Shown here piece by piece: positions 8,670 to 18,411 of a stretch of DNA of 64,000 bases. The position numbers were made by a program, and so were the translations under genes. The notes below the pieces were generated by a model. It saw only the letters and a program-made list of their open reading frames with translations, made no database searches and was not told the DNA's origin. The stretch lies in assembly GCA_902631255.1 (NCBI GenBank), contig CACOXS010000001.1:62001-126000 (forward strand), written 5' to 3'. The stretch comes from an uncultured Pelagibacteraceae bacterium (GTDB lineage: Bacteria > Pseudomonadota > Alphaproteobacteria > Pelagibacterales > Pelagibacteraceae). Within the stretch, counting starts at the first letter, position 1, and each line of letters starts with the position of its first letter.

Positions 8670-11383
8670 GTAAAAGCCAAATTAATTTACCCAAAACAGC
8701 TTTTTCAATGAAAGCTAATTTACCAATTAGAGAGCCAGAAATTCTAAAACTTTGGAAAAAAATTGATCTTTACAAAGAGTTAAGGAATTCAAGAAAAGGA
8801 GAAGAAAAATTTGTTCTCCACGATGGTCCTCCATATGCAAATGGAAATATACATATGGGTACTGCGTTAAATAAAATACTAAAGGATATTATAGTAAAGT
8901 TTCATCAAATGGATGGCAAAGACTCTGTTTATGTTCCAGGTTGGGATTGTCATGGTTTACCTATTGAATGGAAAATTGAGGAACAATACAAAAAAAATAA
9001 AAAAAATAAGAATGATGTTCCAATTGTGGAATTCAGAAAGGAATGCCGAACGTTTGCTGAAAAATGGATTGAGGTTCACAAAGACCAGTTTAAAAGATTA
9101 GGTGTTGTTGGTGATTGGGAAAACTATTATTCAACAATGAGTTATGATGCAGAGGCACAAATTGTAAGAGAACTTGGAAAATTTTTAAAAGAAGGGAGTC
9201 TTTACAGAGGATTTAAACCAGTTTTATGGTCAACCGTAGAAAAAACTGCCTTAGCTGATGCCGAGGTTGAATATCAAGACCATAAATCTGATACGATCTA
9301 TGCTTGTTTTCCAATTAAATCATCAAAAATTAAAGAACTTAATGATTGTAATATTGTTATATGGACAACCACTCCCTGGACGATACCAGCAAACAAGGCT
9401 TTAGCTTATAATGAAAGTTTAGATTACTTGATAATTCAAATTAATGATGAAGGAAATTTCAAAAATAAAAAAGTTGTTGTTGCAGAGGCATTATTAGAGT
9501 CAGTTTTAAAAGATTGTGAGATCAAAGAATTTAAAAACCTCAAAAAATTCAAAGGTGAAGATTTAAAAGATACTATATGCAAGCATCCTTTTTTTGATTT
9601 AGGTTATGATTACGATATACCAATGTTAGAGGCACGTTTTGTTACAACCGAGCAAGGAACAGGAATTGTTCATTGTGCGCCAAGTCATGGACCTGACGAT
9701 TTTAATCTTTGCTTAAATAATGGAATAAAGGCAATTGAGACAGTGGATGATGATGGAAAATATACAAATAATGTTTCTCTATTTGAAGGTTTACATATTT
9801 TTAAGGCTAACCCAGTTGTGATCGAAAAATTGAAAGATCAAAATAAACTTCTGTCAAATGGTGAATTGATCCATTCATATCCTCACTCTTGGAGATCAAA
9901 AGCACCTTTGGTTCATAGAGCGACACCACAATGGTTTATTTCTATGGAAAGTCATAAACTGAGAAGTAAGGCGTTGAAAGCAATAGACGATACGACCTTT
10001 TATCCAAGCAAAGGCAAAGAAAGATTAAAATCAATGATCGAGACAAGGCCAGATTGGTGTGTATCAAGACAAAGAGTTTGGGGTGTACCACTTCCTATTT
10101 TTGTAAATAAAAAATCTAATGAAATTTTAATAGACGATAAAGTATTTGAAAATATTGCTAATATTTATGAGAAAGAAGGATCCGATTGTTGGTTTTCAGA
10201 CGACCCACAAAAATTTTTAGGTGATAAATATAAAGCGGAAGATTTTGAAAAGCTTAGCGATATTGTTGAAGTTTGGTTTGATAGTGGATCAACCCATTCT
10301 TTTGTACTGGAGAAGAGAAAAGACCTTAAATGGCCTGCATCAATGTATTTAGAGGGCTCTGATCAACATAGGGGCTGGTTTCATTCCTCATTATTAGAGT
10401 CATGTGGAACAAGAGGTAAGGCACCTTTCGAGTCAATATTATCTCACGGGTTTGTTGTGGATGGAAAAGGTCTTAAAATGTCAAAATCTCTTGGAAATGT
10501 AATTGCACCTGAGGATATTTTGAAAAAATATGGTGCCGATATTTTAAGAATTTGGGTTGCTGCATCAAATTATGCTGAAGATTTAAGAATAGATTATTCT
10601 ATTTTGGACCAGCATTCTGAGTCTTATCGTAAAATTAGAAACACATTTAGATATTTATTAGGAAATATAAATGATAAATATGAGGATGTTAATTTAGATA
10701 AAATTGACGTCAAAAGCTTGCCAGAGTTAGAGAAGTTTATGTTGAGTAAGATTCATTCTCTCAACAACAAATTTGAAAATTATTTTAAAAAATATGATTT
10801 TCACAATCTTTATAAAGAATTATTGAATTTTTGCACAACAGATTTGTCAGCATTCTATTTTGATATAAGAAAGGACACTTTATATTGTGATCCAATTAAT
10901 TCTGAAAAGAGAAAATCTTGTGTTACAATTTTGAATGTCTTATTAAAATCTTTACTCAGATGGTTCGCTCCAATATTATCTTTTACAACTGAGGAAATAC
11001 ATCAACTGATATCAAAGAATACTAAAAGCGTCCATTTAGAAAAATTTCTTATTTTTCCAGATAAATTTAAAAATGAACAGCTTACAGAAAGATGGTCTCA
11101 ATTAATAAAAATTAGAGATGTGTGTAACATAAGTATTGAGGAAAAAAGAGCTAATAAAGAAATTGGTTCAAGTTTAGAAGCTGAACTCAAAATTAAATTA
11201 AATCAAAAATATAAAGATATAATCTCAAAAATTGATTTATCAGAACTTTGTATAGTATCAAAAACTCAAATTAATTTTGATGAAGGTTCAGATATTCTAG
11301 TTGAAACTAAGAAAGCCACAGGTGATAAATGTCCTGTGTGCTGGAAAATAAGTGTTGAGCCTTGTGAGCGACATTCTCAATAA
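8666..11383 (+). CDS. ileS: Isoleucyl-tRNA synthetase
   Basis: A 905-residue class I synthetase that charges tRNA-Ile. The HIGH-box equivalent is GNIHMGTALNK in the N-terminal Rossmann part, followed by PGWDCHGLPIEWK. The editing (CP1) domain carries TTTPWTIPANKAL and GTGIVHCAPSHG. The second signature is KMSKSLGN. The C-terminal zinc knuckle CPVCW...CERH is complete. It overlaps lspA by one base. Confidence 0.98.
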   Translation: MSKSQINLPKTAFSMKANLPIREPEILKLWKKIDLYKELRNSRKGEEKFVLHDGPPYANGNIHMGTALNKILKDIIVKFHQMDGKDSVYVPGWDCHGLPIEWKIEEQYKKNKKNKNDVPIVEFRKECRTFAEKWIEVHKDQFKRLGVVGDWENYYSTMSYDAEAQIVRELGKFLKEGSLYRGFKPVLWSTVEKTALADAEVEYQDHKSDTIYACFPIKSSKIKELNDCNIVIWTTTPWTIPANKALAYNESLDYLIIQINDEGNFKNKKVVVAEALLESVLKDCEIKEFKNLKKFKGEDLKDTICKHPFFDLGYDYDIPMLEARFVTTEQGTGIVHCAPSHGPDDFNLCLNNGIKAIETVDDDGKYTNNVSLFEGLHIFKANPVVIEKLKDQNKLLSNGELIHSYPHSWRSKAPLVHRATPQWFISMESHKLRSKALKAIDDTTFYPSKGKERLKSMIETRPDWCVSRQRVWGVPLPIFVNKKSNEILIDDKVFENIANIYEKEGSDCWFSDDPQKFLGDKYKAEDFEKLSDIVEVWFDSGSTHSFVLEKRKDLKWPASMYLEGSDQHRGWFHSSLLESCGTRGKAPFESILSHGFVVDGKGLKMSKSLGNVIAPEDILKKYGADILRIWVAASNYAEDLRIDYSILDQHSESYRKIRNTFRYLLGNINDKYEDVNLDKIDVKSLPELEKFMLSKIHSLNNKFENYFKKYDFHNLYKELLNFCTTDLSAFYFDIRKDTLYCDPINSEKRKSCVTILNVLLKSLLRWFAPILSFTTEEIHQLISKNTKSVHLEKFLIFPDKFKNEQLTERWSQLIKIRDVCNISIEEKRANKEIGSSLEAELKIKLNQKYKDIISKIDLSELCIVSKTQINFDEGSDILVETKKATGDKCPVCWKISVEPCERHSQ

Positions 11384-11889
11384 TGTCTAAATATTTAAAT
11401 AAAAGTTTTATCGTTAACCTTTTTATAGTTTTAGGTATTTTTGGTCTCGATAGGTTTACCAAAATCTATGTGATTTCTGAAAATGAAAAAAATTTGTCGT
11501 CTGAATTATTTGTATCAAAATTTTTAAATATAAATTTAATTTATAATGAAGGAATAGCGTTTGGTCTGTTATCATTTGATCAAAGTCATATGTACAACAT
11601 TTTAACAATTTTAATTTTAGCTGTAATTTTAATTATTTTTTTTATGACTTTAAAAAGTGTTGGTTTTAAAAAATATTCACTTTTAATGATATTTGGTGGA
11701 GCCCTAGGTAATTTATATGATCGAATTTTTTTTAAGGCTGTGCCAGACTTTATTGATTTTCATATCGGAAATTTTCATTGGTTTATTTTTAATGTATCGG
11801 ATATATTTATTTCATTAGGAGTATTATTTTTGATTATTTTTGAAATAATTGATAATCAAAAAAATAAAATTAATGAAAAAAATATTTAA
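11383..11889 (+). CDS. lspA: Lipoprotein signal peptidase
   Basis: A 168-residue inner-membrane aspartic protease that removes signal peptides of diacylglyceryl lipoproteins. It has four hydrophobic segments. The conserved NEGIAFGLL, GGALGNLYDRI (first catalytic Asp) and FNVSDIFISLG (second catalytic Asp) are all present. It is followed at once by bamF, itself a lipoprotein that would be a substrate. Confidence 0.96.
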   Translation: MSKYLNKSFIVNLFIVLGIFGLDRFTKIYVISENEKNLSSELFVSKFLNINLIYNEGIAFGLLSFDQSHMYNILTILILAVILIIFFMTLKSVGFKKYSLLMIFGGALGNLYDRIFFKAVPDFIDFHIGNFHWFIFNVSDIFISLGVLFLIIFEIIDNQKNKINEKNI

Positions 11890-12196
11890 ACTAACAACAA
11901 TTATAATTTCAATTTTTGTTTTAAATTCTTGTGGAACTATGGGAGAAGGTTTTAGTTCACAGAAAAAAAATAGCATAGATGAATTTTTGGTTGAAAAAAA
12001 ATCACCTTTAGTTATGCCTCCAGATTTCAATGAATTACCATTGCCACAACAATCTAATCAAATATTTGAGAACGAAGCTGAAGTAGATATTAAATCACTG
12101 TTGACTGATCAAAAGGGTGCAGAGCAAGATAATCTTACCACAAATCAAAACACAAATTTTGAAAATTCCATTATAGAAAAAATTAAAAATAATTAA
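11873..12196 (+). CDS. bamF: Outer-membrane assembly lipoprotein BamF-like (DUF3035)
   Basis: A 107-residue lipoprotein. The signal peptide MKKIFKLTTIIISIFVLNSC ends in the lipobox LNSC. The conserved patch KKSPLVMPPDF and nearby LPLPQ match DUF3035/BamF, an alphaproteobacterial partner of the BAM beta-barrel insertion machine. The track start (TTG 11849) is too early; ATG 11873 gives a proper signal peptide and overlaps the lspA end. The order lspA-bamF is typical of alphaproteobacteria. It ends one base into pgi. Confidence 0.82.
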   Translation: MKKIFKLTTIIISIFVLNSCGTMGEGFSSQKKNSIDEFLVEKKSPLVMPPDFNELPLPQQSNQIFENEAEVDIKSLLTDQKGAEQDNLTTNQNTNFENSIIEKIKNN

Positions 12197-13350
12197 TGAT
12201 AACTTCAGGAATTTATTTTAAAAATTTTAAGATAATAAAACAAAATTCTAAAATAAAAAAAAATCTTATAAAACTAATTAGAGAAAATAATGAAATACTT
12301 CAATCTTTTAGTAAAAATTATAAAGATCAATTTAAAATTAAAAATTTACAAATTTTCAATAAATTTAATGATATCCGTATAATTGGAATTGGTGGCTCAT
12401 CATTAGGCGCAAAAACTATTTACAGTTTTCTTAAAGATAAGATTAAAAAAAACTTATTATTTTTAGATAATTTATCAATCCTCAACAAAAAATCTGTAAA
12501 TAAAAGATATTTAAATTTAATCATTTCTAAATCAGGTGGAACTTTAGAGACAATAGTTAATTCTAATATATTTGTTAAAAAAAGTGATAAGAATATTTTT
12601 ATCACAGAAAATAAAAAAAATTATTTAAATTTGTTAGCTCAAAAATTAAAATCAGAGATTGTTTACCACAATAATTTTATAGGTGGTCGATATGCAGTTT
12701 TATCAGAAGTTGGGATGTTACCTGCGGAATTGATGGGTCTTAATCCAAAAAATTTTAGACAATTTAATAATTTAATTAAAAATAAAAAATATTTAAATGC
12801 GCTTATATCTAATGTGTCTTTTATAATAAATTTAATCAAAAAAAAAAAATTTAATTCAATAATCATAAATTATGATGAAAAATCTCAAAACTTATTTTCT
12901 TGGTATCAACAATTAGTTGCCGAAAGTTTAGGTAAGAATGGAAAGGGTTTGTTACCAGTCGTATCTAACATGCCTAAGGACAACCATAGCGTTATGCAGC
13001 TTTATTTAGATGGTTTTAAAAATAATTTTTATACTTTTTTTTATGCCCACGAAAATAATACTTTTAAAATAAATAATAAGTTTATTTTATCTTCACAAAA
13101 TTATCTTAAAAATAAAAATATTCAAAACATTACTTACGCTCAAAAAAAAGCTACAGAAAAAGTTTTTACAAAAAAAAATATACCTTTTAGAAGCTTTGAA
13201 ATAAAAAAGAGAGATGAAAAAACTTTAGGTGAGTTATTTTGTTTTTTTATGTTGGAAACAATCTTAATTGGAAGAGCTCTAAAAATAAACCCTTATAATC
13301 AACCTGCTGTAGAGTTAATTAAAAAAGAGACTAAGAAAATTTTAATTTAG
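12196..13350 (+). CDS. pgi: Glucose-6-phosphate isomerase (short form)
   Basis: A 384-residue sugar isomerase that interconverts glucose-6-P and fructose-6-P. Visible marks are RIIGIGGSSLGAKTIY, ISKSGGTLET, GGRYAVLSEVGMLPAELMG and the active-site SNMPKDNHSVMQLYLDG. It is shorter than the 450-550 residue classic form, and the sequence is highly AT-driven (Lys/Asn/Ile rich). Its last 9 nt overlap the convergent rsmD, leaving no room for a separate terminator. Confidence 0.93.
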   Translation: MITSGIYFKNFKIIKQNSKIKKNLIKLIRENNEILQSFSKNYKDQFKIKNLQIFNKFNDIRIIGIGGSSLGAKTIYSFLKDKIKKNLLFLDNLSILNKKSVNKRYLNLIISKSGGTLETIVNSNIFVKKSDKNIFITENKKNYLNLLAQKLKSEIVYHNNFIGGRYAVLSEVGMLPAELMGLNPKNFRQFNNLIKNKKYLNALISNVSFIINLIKKKKFNSIIINYDEKSQNLFSWYQQLVAESLGKNGKGLLPVVSNMPKDNHSVMQLYLDGFKNNFYTFFYAHENNTFKINNKFILSSQNYLKNKNIQNITYAQKKATEKVFTKKNIPFRSFEIKKRDEKTLGELFCFFMLETILIGRALKINPYNQPAVELIKKETKKILI

Positions 13351-13905
13351 ATTACCAAATATAATTTTGGATATTCCATAATTCTTTTTATCCAGAACTC
13401 TGAAATTTTTTGAAAACTCATCATTTTCTCTTTTATGCCTATGCACAATAATCACCCCATCTTTATTGAGTATCTTTTCTTGAAAAATATTTTCAATAAT
13501 ATTTGACAATCTTTTTTCTTTATAGGGAGGATCTAAAAATATAATATTAAATTTGAGTTGAATTTTTTTCAAAAAAGAATTTGACATTAAGTTTTCCTCC
13601 ATAATCTCATATTTTTCTCTCATATTTAAATTATTTAGATTATTTTTTAAAATTGGCAAAACACCATTGTAATTTTCTACAAAAGTAACATGTTCAGCTC
13701 CTCTTGACAAACACTCTAAACCAAATGAGCCAACACCTGCAAATAGATCTAAAACTATTGAATTTTCGATATTGATCTTAAATTTATTTGAGTGATTAAT
13801 AATATTAAAAATAGATTCTTTTGCTAAGTCCTTTAAGGGTCTTGTTTCTTTGTCTTTTGGTTGTAAAATTTTTTTTCCTTTAAATTTTCCACCAATTATT
13901 CTCAT
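13342..13905 (-). CDS. rsmD: 16S rRNA (guanine-966 N2) methyltransferase
   Basis: A 187-residue SAM-dependent RNA methyltransferase. It begins MRIIGGKFKGKKI, then RPLKDLAKESIFNII. The SAM loop is VLDLFAGVGSFGLECLSRGA and the catalytic motif is FLDPPY. It modifies 16S rRNA in the small subunit. The start overlaps purD's end by 4 nt and the 3' end overlaps convergent pgi by 9 nt. Confidence 0.95.
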   Translation of the reverse strand: MRIIGGKFKGKKILQPKDKETRPLKDLAKESIFNIINHSNKFKINIENSIVLDLFAGVGSFGLECLSRGAEHVTFVENYNGVLPILKNNLNNLNMREKYEIMEENLMSNSFLKKIQLKFNIIFLDPPYKEKRLSNIIENIFQEKILNKDGVIIVHRHKRENDEFSKNFRVLDKKNYGISKIIFGNLN

Positions 13906-15167
13906 TTTTTTATTACTTTATAACCAATATCTTTTCTAAAAAAACCATCTGACCAATTAAGATTGTCGAGAAGTTGATGAATCCTATTTCTTGATTCTTC
14001 AAAACTATCTGATAATGAAACAAAATTTAAAACCCGTCCACCCATTGCTAAAGTAACACCACCTCTTTTAATAGTGCCAGCATGAAATAAGTGATCATCA
14101 GTGTTTAATTCAATTTTATTGATATTTTTGATTTCAATATTTTTTTGGTAGGATTCAGGGTAACCTTTTGAGCACAAGACAACACATACACTTTTTTTAT
14201 CATTCCAATTAATTTTGCTTTCATTTAATCTTCCATTACAGCATGAATCAATAATTTCACCGAAATCTGTATTTAGCTTAGGAAGAATAGTTTGACACTC
14301 TGGATCACCCATTCTAACATTATATTCAATTAAATAAGGTTCATTATTTTTTATCATGAGCCCTGCATATAAAAAGCCTTTATATGATGATTTTAAATCT
14401 TTAAGTGCTCTTAAAGTTGGATTAATTATATTATTTAAAATCTTTTTTTCGAGCTCTTCATTTATTAATCTTGATGGTGAATAAGCACCCATACCACCAG
14501 TATTTTTTCCTTTATCACCTTCCTGAACTCTTTTATGATCTTGAGCCGTACCAAAATTTTTGTAAGTAATGCCATCACTTAAAATGAAAAAGCTCATTTC
14601 TTCACCCTCTAAAAATTCTTCAATAAGAACATTTTTAGCATCACCAAATTTTCCATCAAATATTTCCTTAACTGCTTGATAAGACTCTTCTTTATTTTCA
14701 CAAATATAAACACCTTTCCCTGCAGCCAAATTGTCTGCTTTAATGACTATTGGAAAATTTGATTTATCTAAAAAATTTTTAGTTTGATTAATATCATTAA
14801 ATATACCAAAATTTGCAGTTGGAATATCATATTTTTTACAGATATTTTTTGTAAATATTTTAGACCCCTCTAATTGTGAAGCGACTTTGCTAGGTCCAAA
14901 GACTTTAATATCAAAGCTTTCCAAGTAATCTGTTAATCCATCAACTAAAGGTTTTTCTGGGCCGATTACTACTAATTCTATTTTTTTTGAAAAAATGAAA
15001 TTTTTGATTTCCTCAAATTTGTTTATGTCTAAGTTAATGTTCTCAGCTATTCCATCAGTCCCAGCGTTACCAGGAAAACAATAAATCTTATCAATTTTTT
15101 TTGACTTATTCAATGCATGACAAATAGCATGCTCTCTTCCCCCACTTCCTATAATCCCTACAATCAT
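13902..15167 (-). CDS. purD: Phosphoribosylamine-glycine ligase (GARS)
   Basis: A 421-residue ATP-grasp enzyme of de novo purine synthesis that joins phosphoribosylamine and glycine. The N terminus is MIVGIIGSGGREHAICHAL. Next come the ATP-grasp region VIKADNLAAGKGV and the signature GDKGKNTGGMGAYSPSRL, then EYNVRMGDPECQTILP near residue 290. The usual length. It heads the leftward pair purD-rsmD and is divergent from the DUF2093 gene 21 nt away. Confidence 0.97.
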   Translation of the reverse strand: MIVGIIGSGGREHAICHALNKSKKIDKIYCFPGNAGTDGIAENINLDINKFEEIKNFIFSKKIELVVIGPEKPLVDGLTDYLESFDIKVFGPSKVASQLEGSKIFTKNICKKYDIPTANFGIFNDINQTKNFLDKSNFPIVIKADNLAAGKGVYICENKEESYQAVKEIFDGKFGDAKNVLIEEFLEGEEMSFFILSDGITYKNFGTAQDHKRVQEGDKGKNTGGMGAYSPSRLINEELEKKILNNIINPTLRALKDLKSSYKGFLYAGLMIKNNEPYLIEYNVRMGDPECQTILPKLNTDFGEIIDSCCNGRLNESKINWNDKKSVCVVLCSKGYPESYQKNIEIKNINKIELNTDDHLFHAGTIKRGGVTLAMGGRVLNFVSLSDSFEESRNRIHQLLDNLNWSDGFFRKDIGYKVIKK

Positions 15168-15188
15168 GTATAAACATATAAACTATAA

Positions 15189-15386
15189 ATGAATAAAAAA
15201 TTAGCAAAAATAAAATATTTACCAAATAATTTTCAAGTAATTGAAAAAGGTGACTATGTAATTTGTGCAGTTTCGGGTAAGGCAATCAGTCTTGAAAATT
15301 TGACTTACTGGAACGTTGAACTTCAAGAACCGTATTATTCATATGTTGAGGCTTCTAAAAAAAAAGAGGAATTAGACAATAAATAG
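15189..15386 (+). CDS. DUF2093 family small protein
   Basis: A 65-residue protein with the pattern KIKYLPNNFQVIEKGDYVICAVSGKAI followed by LTYWNVELQEPYYSY, matching DUF2093, a small alphaproteobacterial family of unknown function. In this class it is often near lpxK/lpxL genes, as here. It is a single rightward gene between two leftward operons. The single Cys sits in VICAVSG where relatives tend to have a conserved core. Confidence 0.85.
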   Translation: MNKKLAKIKYLPNNFQVIEKGDYVICAVSGKAISLENLTYWNVELQEPYYSYVEASKKKEELDNK

Positions 15387-15388
15387 TA

Positions 15389-16249
15389 TTATTTCCAACG
15401 ATTATGAGACCATATCCAATTATAAGGATTAGCAAATATCATTTTCTCTAGAGTCTTATTTAATTCGTTTGTAATATTTTCAATAGTATCTTCGTTTGAG
15501 AAGAGAATTGGTTTATGAACTTTCATTTTGAATTTAATGCCTTCATGTCTTTCTATAAAAATAGGAACAACAGGCATATTGAATTTTTTTATCAATTGTG
15601 CTGGAATAGTAGTAGTAAACGCTTTCTCATTAAAAAAATTTGATTTAATACCCTGAGAAACTCTCTGATCTATCATAAGTGCCGTCGAAAAACCCTGGTT
15701 ATTAAGTTTTATTAATTCTTTTAATCCGCCGATTCCTTTTTTAATTTGATTTTTGCAGATATATTTTTTTCTTACTCGCTCCATAAATTTATTTAAAAAA
15801 ATATTGTTTAGTGGTCTATAGATTGCTCCAATTTTAATACCTATTTTGTCTATCTGCATTGCCATAAGCTCAAAGTTACTAAAATGCCCTGATATAAATA
15901 CAACTTTTTGATTTTGATCTTTGATATTCAGAAGGATATCTTTACCGTCTATAGAAATATTTTTACCAAGATTACCATTTCTAAAATTTTTCATATAAAG
16001 ATATTCTGCAAAGACTCTCCCATAATTATTCCACATTGAGGATTTAATTTTTTTTAATTCTTTTGAATTATAATCTGGAAAAGCTTTTCTTATATTATTA
16101 TCAATTATTTTTTTTGACCTAAAAATTGGACCGATAATTTCAAATAATTTTCCACTAAGAAAAGAGGAAAATTTAACTCCAATGATCTTAAAAATAATGT
16201 AAAAAATACAAATTATAATAAATTGTATTAAGTATTTAATTATTCTCAT
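15389..16249 (-). CDS. lpxL: Lipid A lauroyl-type acyltransferase (LpxL/HtrB family)
   Basis: An inner-membrane acyltransferase that adds a secondary acyl chain to lipid A. An N-terminal hydrophobic anchor (about residues 5-25) precedes the catalytic HxxxxE-like motif in SGHFSNFELMAMQ; later comes ALMIDQRV. The track starts at TTG 16273. ATG 16249 (with AAAGAT upstream) or ATG 16267 are better starts, giving about 286 or 292 residues. It overlaps the lpxK end and is the last gene of ubiA-msbA-waaA-lpxK-lpxL. Confidence 0.9.
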   Translation of the reverse strand: MRIIKYLIQFIIICIFYIIFKIIGVKFSSFLSGKLFEIIGPIFRSKKIIDNNIRKAFPDYNSKELKKIKSSMWNNYGRVFAEYLYMKNFRNGNLGKNISIDGKDILLNIKDQNQKVVFISGHFSNFELMAMQIDKIGIKIGAIYRPLNNIFLNKFMERVRKKYICKNQIKKGIGGLKELIKLNNQGFSTALMIDQRVSQGIKSNFFNEKAFTTTIPAQLIKKFNMPVVPIFIERHEGIKFKMKVHKPILFSNEDTIENITNELNKTLEKMIFANPYNWIWSHNRWK

Positions 16250-17177
16250 ATATCTTTGAAATATCATTAACAAAAGTTTTTTGGTTTATAATCTTTAATT
16301 CAGATTTAATATAAACAATTTTATCGTTGTTGTTCAATCTCATGTAGTCTTTTTCAGTAGTCATAATTTTACAATTTAAATCTCTTGAAATTGAAATAAT
16401 ATCATCAATTTTTTTTTGTGAGTATCTATAATGATCAGGAAATTCTATCTCCTTTACAATGTTAATGTTATTATTTTTTAACATCGATATAAAAGTCTTA
16501 TGATTTCCTATACCTGAAAAAACTAAATATTTATCATCTTTATCAAACTCATTTATATTTAACGGGATATATTTTCCTCGATAAATATTGATACTAGCAT
16601 CGATATTATGAATATATTCTATGATATTATTAATATTTTCATTATTTCCATTTAGAAAAACATTTTTGTATTTTTTTAAATTTTTAATATTTTCTCTAAG
16701 TGGTCCAGATGGAATAGTAAAACTGTTACCAATCCAGTTATCAATATTAAAGCAAACAATATTATAATCATAATCTATTGATGGATCTTGCAAACCATCA
16801 TCAAAAATTGCAAGTTCAAAATTTTCATCAATTGCTTGTTTAATAGATAATAATCTATCTTTTGATTTAAAAAGTGTTCCATGATTTGCTAATATCTTTT
16901 GCTCATCAATTTGATCTGAATAATATTTTTTAATAAAACAAGTTTTAATCTTATCTTTTAAAATTTCATTAATCTTTATGCTCAAGGAGGTTTTACCTGT
17001 GCCCCCTAGATATATATTTCCTACACAAATAGTTTTAATTTTTGAATACTTCTTCTTTTTTGTCGTTAAGTTTTTGAGAGATTTAAAAATTTTGAGTAAT
17101 AATGATATAGGCAAAAATAAATAGGAGAGAATGCTAGGTTTGTTGTAATCCCAAAATTTGGGTTTTTTAAATTTCAT
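16236..17177 (-). CDS. lpxK: Tetraacyldisaccharide 4'-kinase
   Basis: A 313-residue kinase that phosphorylates the lipid A disaccharide at the inner membrane. The P-loop variant GNIYLGGTGKTSLSIKI is clear, with the N-terminal hydrophobic SYLFLPISLLLKIFK helix typical of LpxK. The second Walker-like segment is LAIFDDGLQD. It overlaps waaA (11 nt) and lpxL, so translation is coupled. Confidence 0.95.
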   Translation of the reverse strand: MKFKKPKFWDYNKPSILSYLFLPISLLLKIFKSLKNLTTKKKKYSKIKTICVGNIYLGGTGKTSLSIKINEILKDKIKTCFIKKYYSDQIDEQKILANHGTLFKSKDRLLSIKQAIDENFELAIFDDGLQDPSIDYDYNIVCFNIDNWIGNSFTIPSGPLRENIKNLKKYKNVFLNGNNENINNIIEYIHNIDASINIYRGKYIPLNINEFDKDDKYLVFSGIGNHKTFISMLKNNNINIVKEIEFPDHYRYSQKKIDDIISISRDLNCKIMTTEKDYMRLNNNDKIVYIKSELKIINQKTFVNDISKIYENN

Positions 17178-18411
17178 TTTGAATTGATTTATCTAACTCA
17201 TTTAGGGTTTTTTTAAGTATAGTTTTACCAAGAAATTTCATTTTTTTTACTTTTTTCATATTTTTTTTAAAAATTATTGAATTGGCACATTGTTGAGGGG
17301 AGTTAATTGTGGATGATATTTTTAATTGATTTAAATATTTGTAAACATCTTTAAAATTATCAATATTAGGTCCATGTAATATTTTTGCTCCAAATCGAGC
17401 AGGCTCTAGTGGATTTTGACCACCTCTTTTTATAATTGAACCACCTAAAAAAACTGTCGCAGCGAGTTTGTAAAACTTTTTAGACTCCCCAAAAGTGTCA
17501 ACAACATAAATATCGATATTTCTCAATTTTTTTTTGTTTGATTTATGCGATACTACATTTAGCCCAAGTTCACTAATTTGTGAGATAATTTGGTCAACTC
17601 TATCAATATGTCTGGGTATTATAATCGTAATAATATTTTTTATTTTTTTTTTCAAAAGAATATGTGTTTTTGCTGCAAATAATTCTTCGGTGTTATGTGT
17701 ACTTGCTGCAACAAAAGTTTTAAATTTTTTAAATTGTGAGAATAATTTTTTATCTGAGTGATTTATTTCTAACATATCATGTTCAATAAATTTTAAATTT
17801 CCAGTAGACTTTATATTTTTAACGTTCAATTTTTTTAGATAATAATTTGTCTCTAAATTTTGTGAATATGCTTTGTCTACTAAACTAAAAATAGAATTAG
17901 AAAATTTTTTTATTTTATTCCAACGATCAAAAGATTTTTTAGTAATTCTAGCATTAAGTAAAATTAAAAGAATATTCTCATTTTTTATAGACTTAAACAT
18001 ACTCGGCCAAACTTCAGACTCTAAAAAAATTGCTACATCTGGTTTCCAGTGACTTAAAAATTTTTTTGAGAAAAATACATGATCTATTGGATAAAATTGA
18101 TGAATAGTTTTTTTGAATTTAATTTTTTCTAATACTTTTGATGAACTCAGTGTGCTAGATGTTATTAATATTCTATTAATTGATTTGTCATTTTCATATT
18201 TTTTAATTACTGGAAGAACACTCAATATTTCACCTACACTAGATCCATGAAACCAAATTAGTTTTCCACTTCCTCTTTTTTTAGAAAATAAACAAAATTT
18301 TTCTTTAAATCTAAATTTGTCCTCTTTGTTTTTAAAGACTCTTACAATTACTATTATTGGAGAGAAGCATATAATTATTGTGAGTAAAATTTGATAAATA
18401 AAAAAAATCAT
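17167..18411 (-). CDS. waaA: 3-deoxy-D-manno-octulosonic acid (Kdo) transferase
   Basis: A 414-residue membrane-anchored GT30 glycosyltransferase that adds Kdo to lipid IVA. Marks are an N-terminal membrane anchor (IYQILLTIIICFSPIIVIV), the WFHGSSVGE motif, LILLNARITKKSF and the C-terminal nucleotide-binding GGSIIKRGGQNPLEPA. It shares a base with msbA and overlaps lpxK. The set indicates a Kdo-bearing lipid A core. Confidence 0.95.
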   Translation of the reverse strand: MIFFIYQILLTIIICFSPIIVIVRVFKNKEDKFRFKEKFCLFSKKRGSGKLIWFHGSSVGEILSVLPVIKKYENDKSINRILITSSTLSSSKVLEKIKFKKTIHQFYPIDHVFFSKKFLSHWKPDVAIFLESEVWPSMFKSIKNENILLILLNARITKKSFDRWNKIKKFSNSIFSLVDKAYSQNLETNYYLKKLNVKNIKSTGNLKFIEHDMLEINHSDKKLFSQFKKFKTFVAASTHNTEELFAAKTHILLKKKIKNIITIIIPRHIDRVDQIISQISELGLNVVSHKSNKKKLRNIDIYVVDTFGESKKFYKLAATVFLGGSIIKRGGQNPLEPARFGAKILHGPNIDNFKDVYKYLNQLKISSTINSPQQCANSIIFKKNMKKVKKMKFLGKTILKKTLNELDKSIQNEI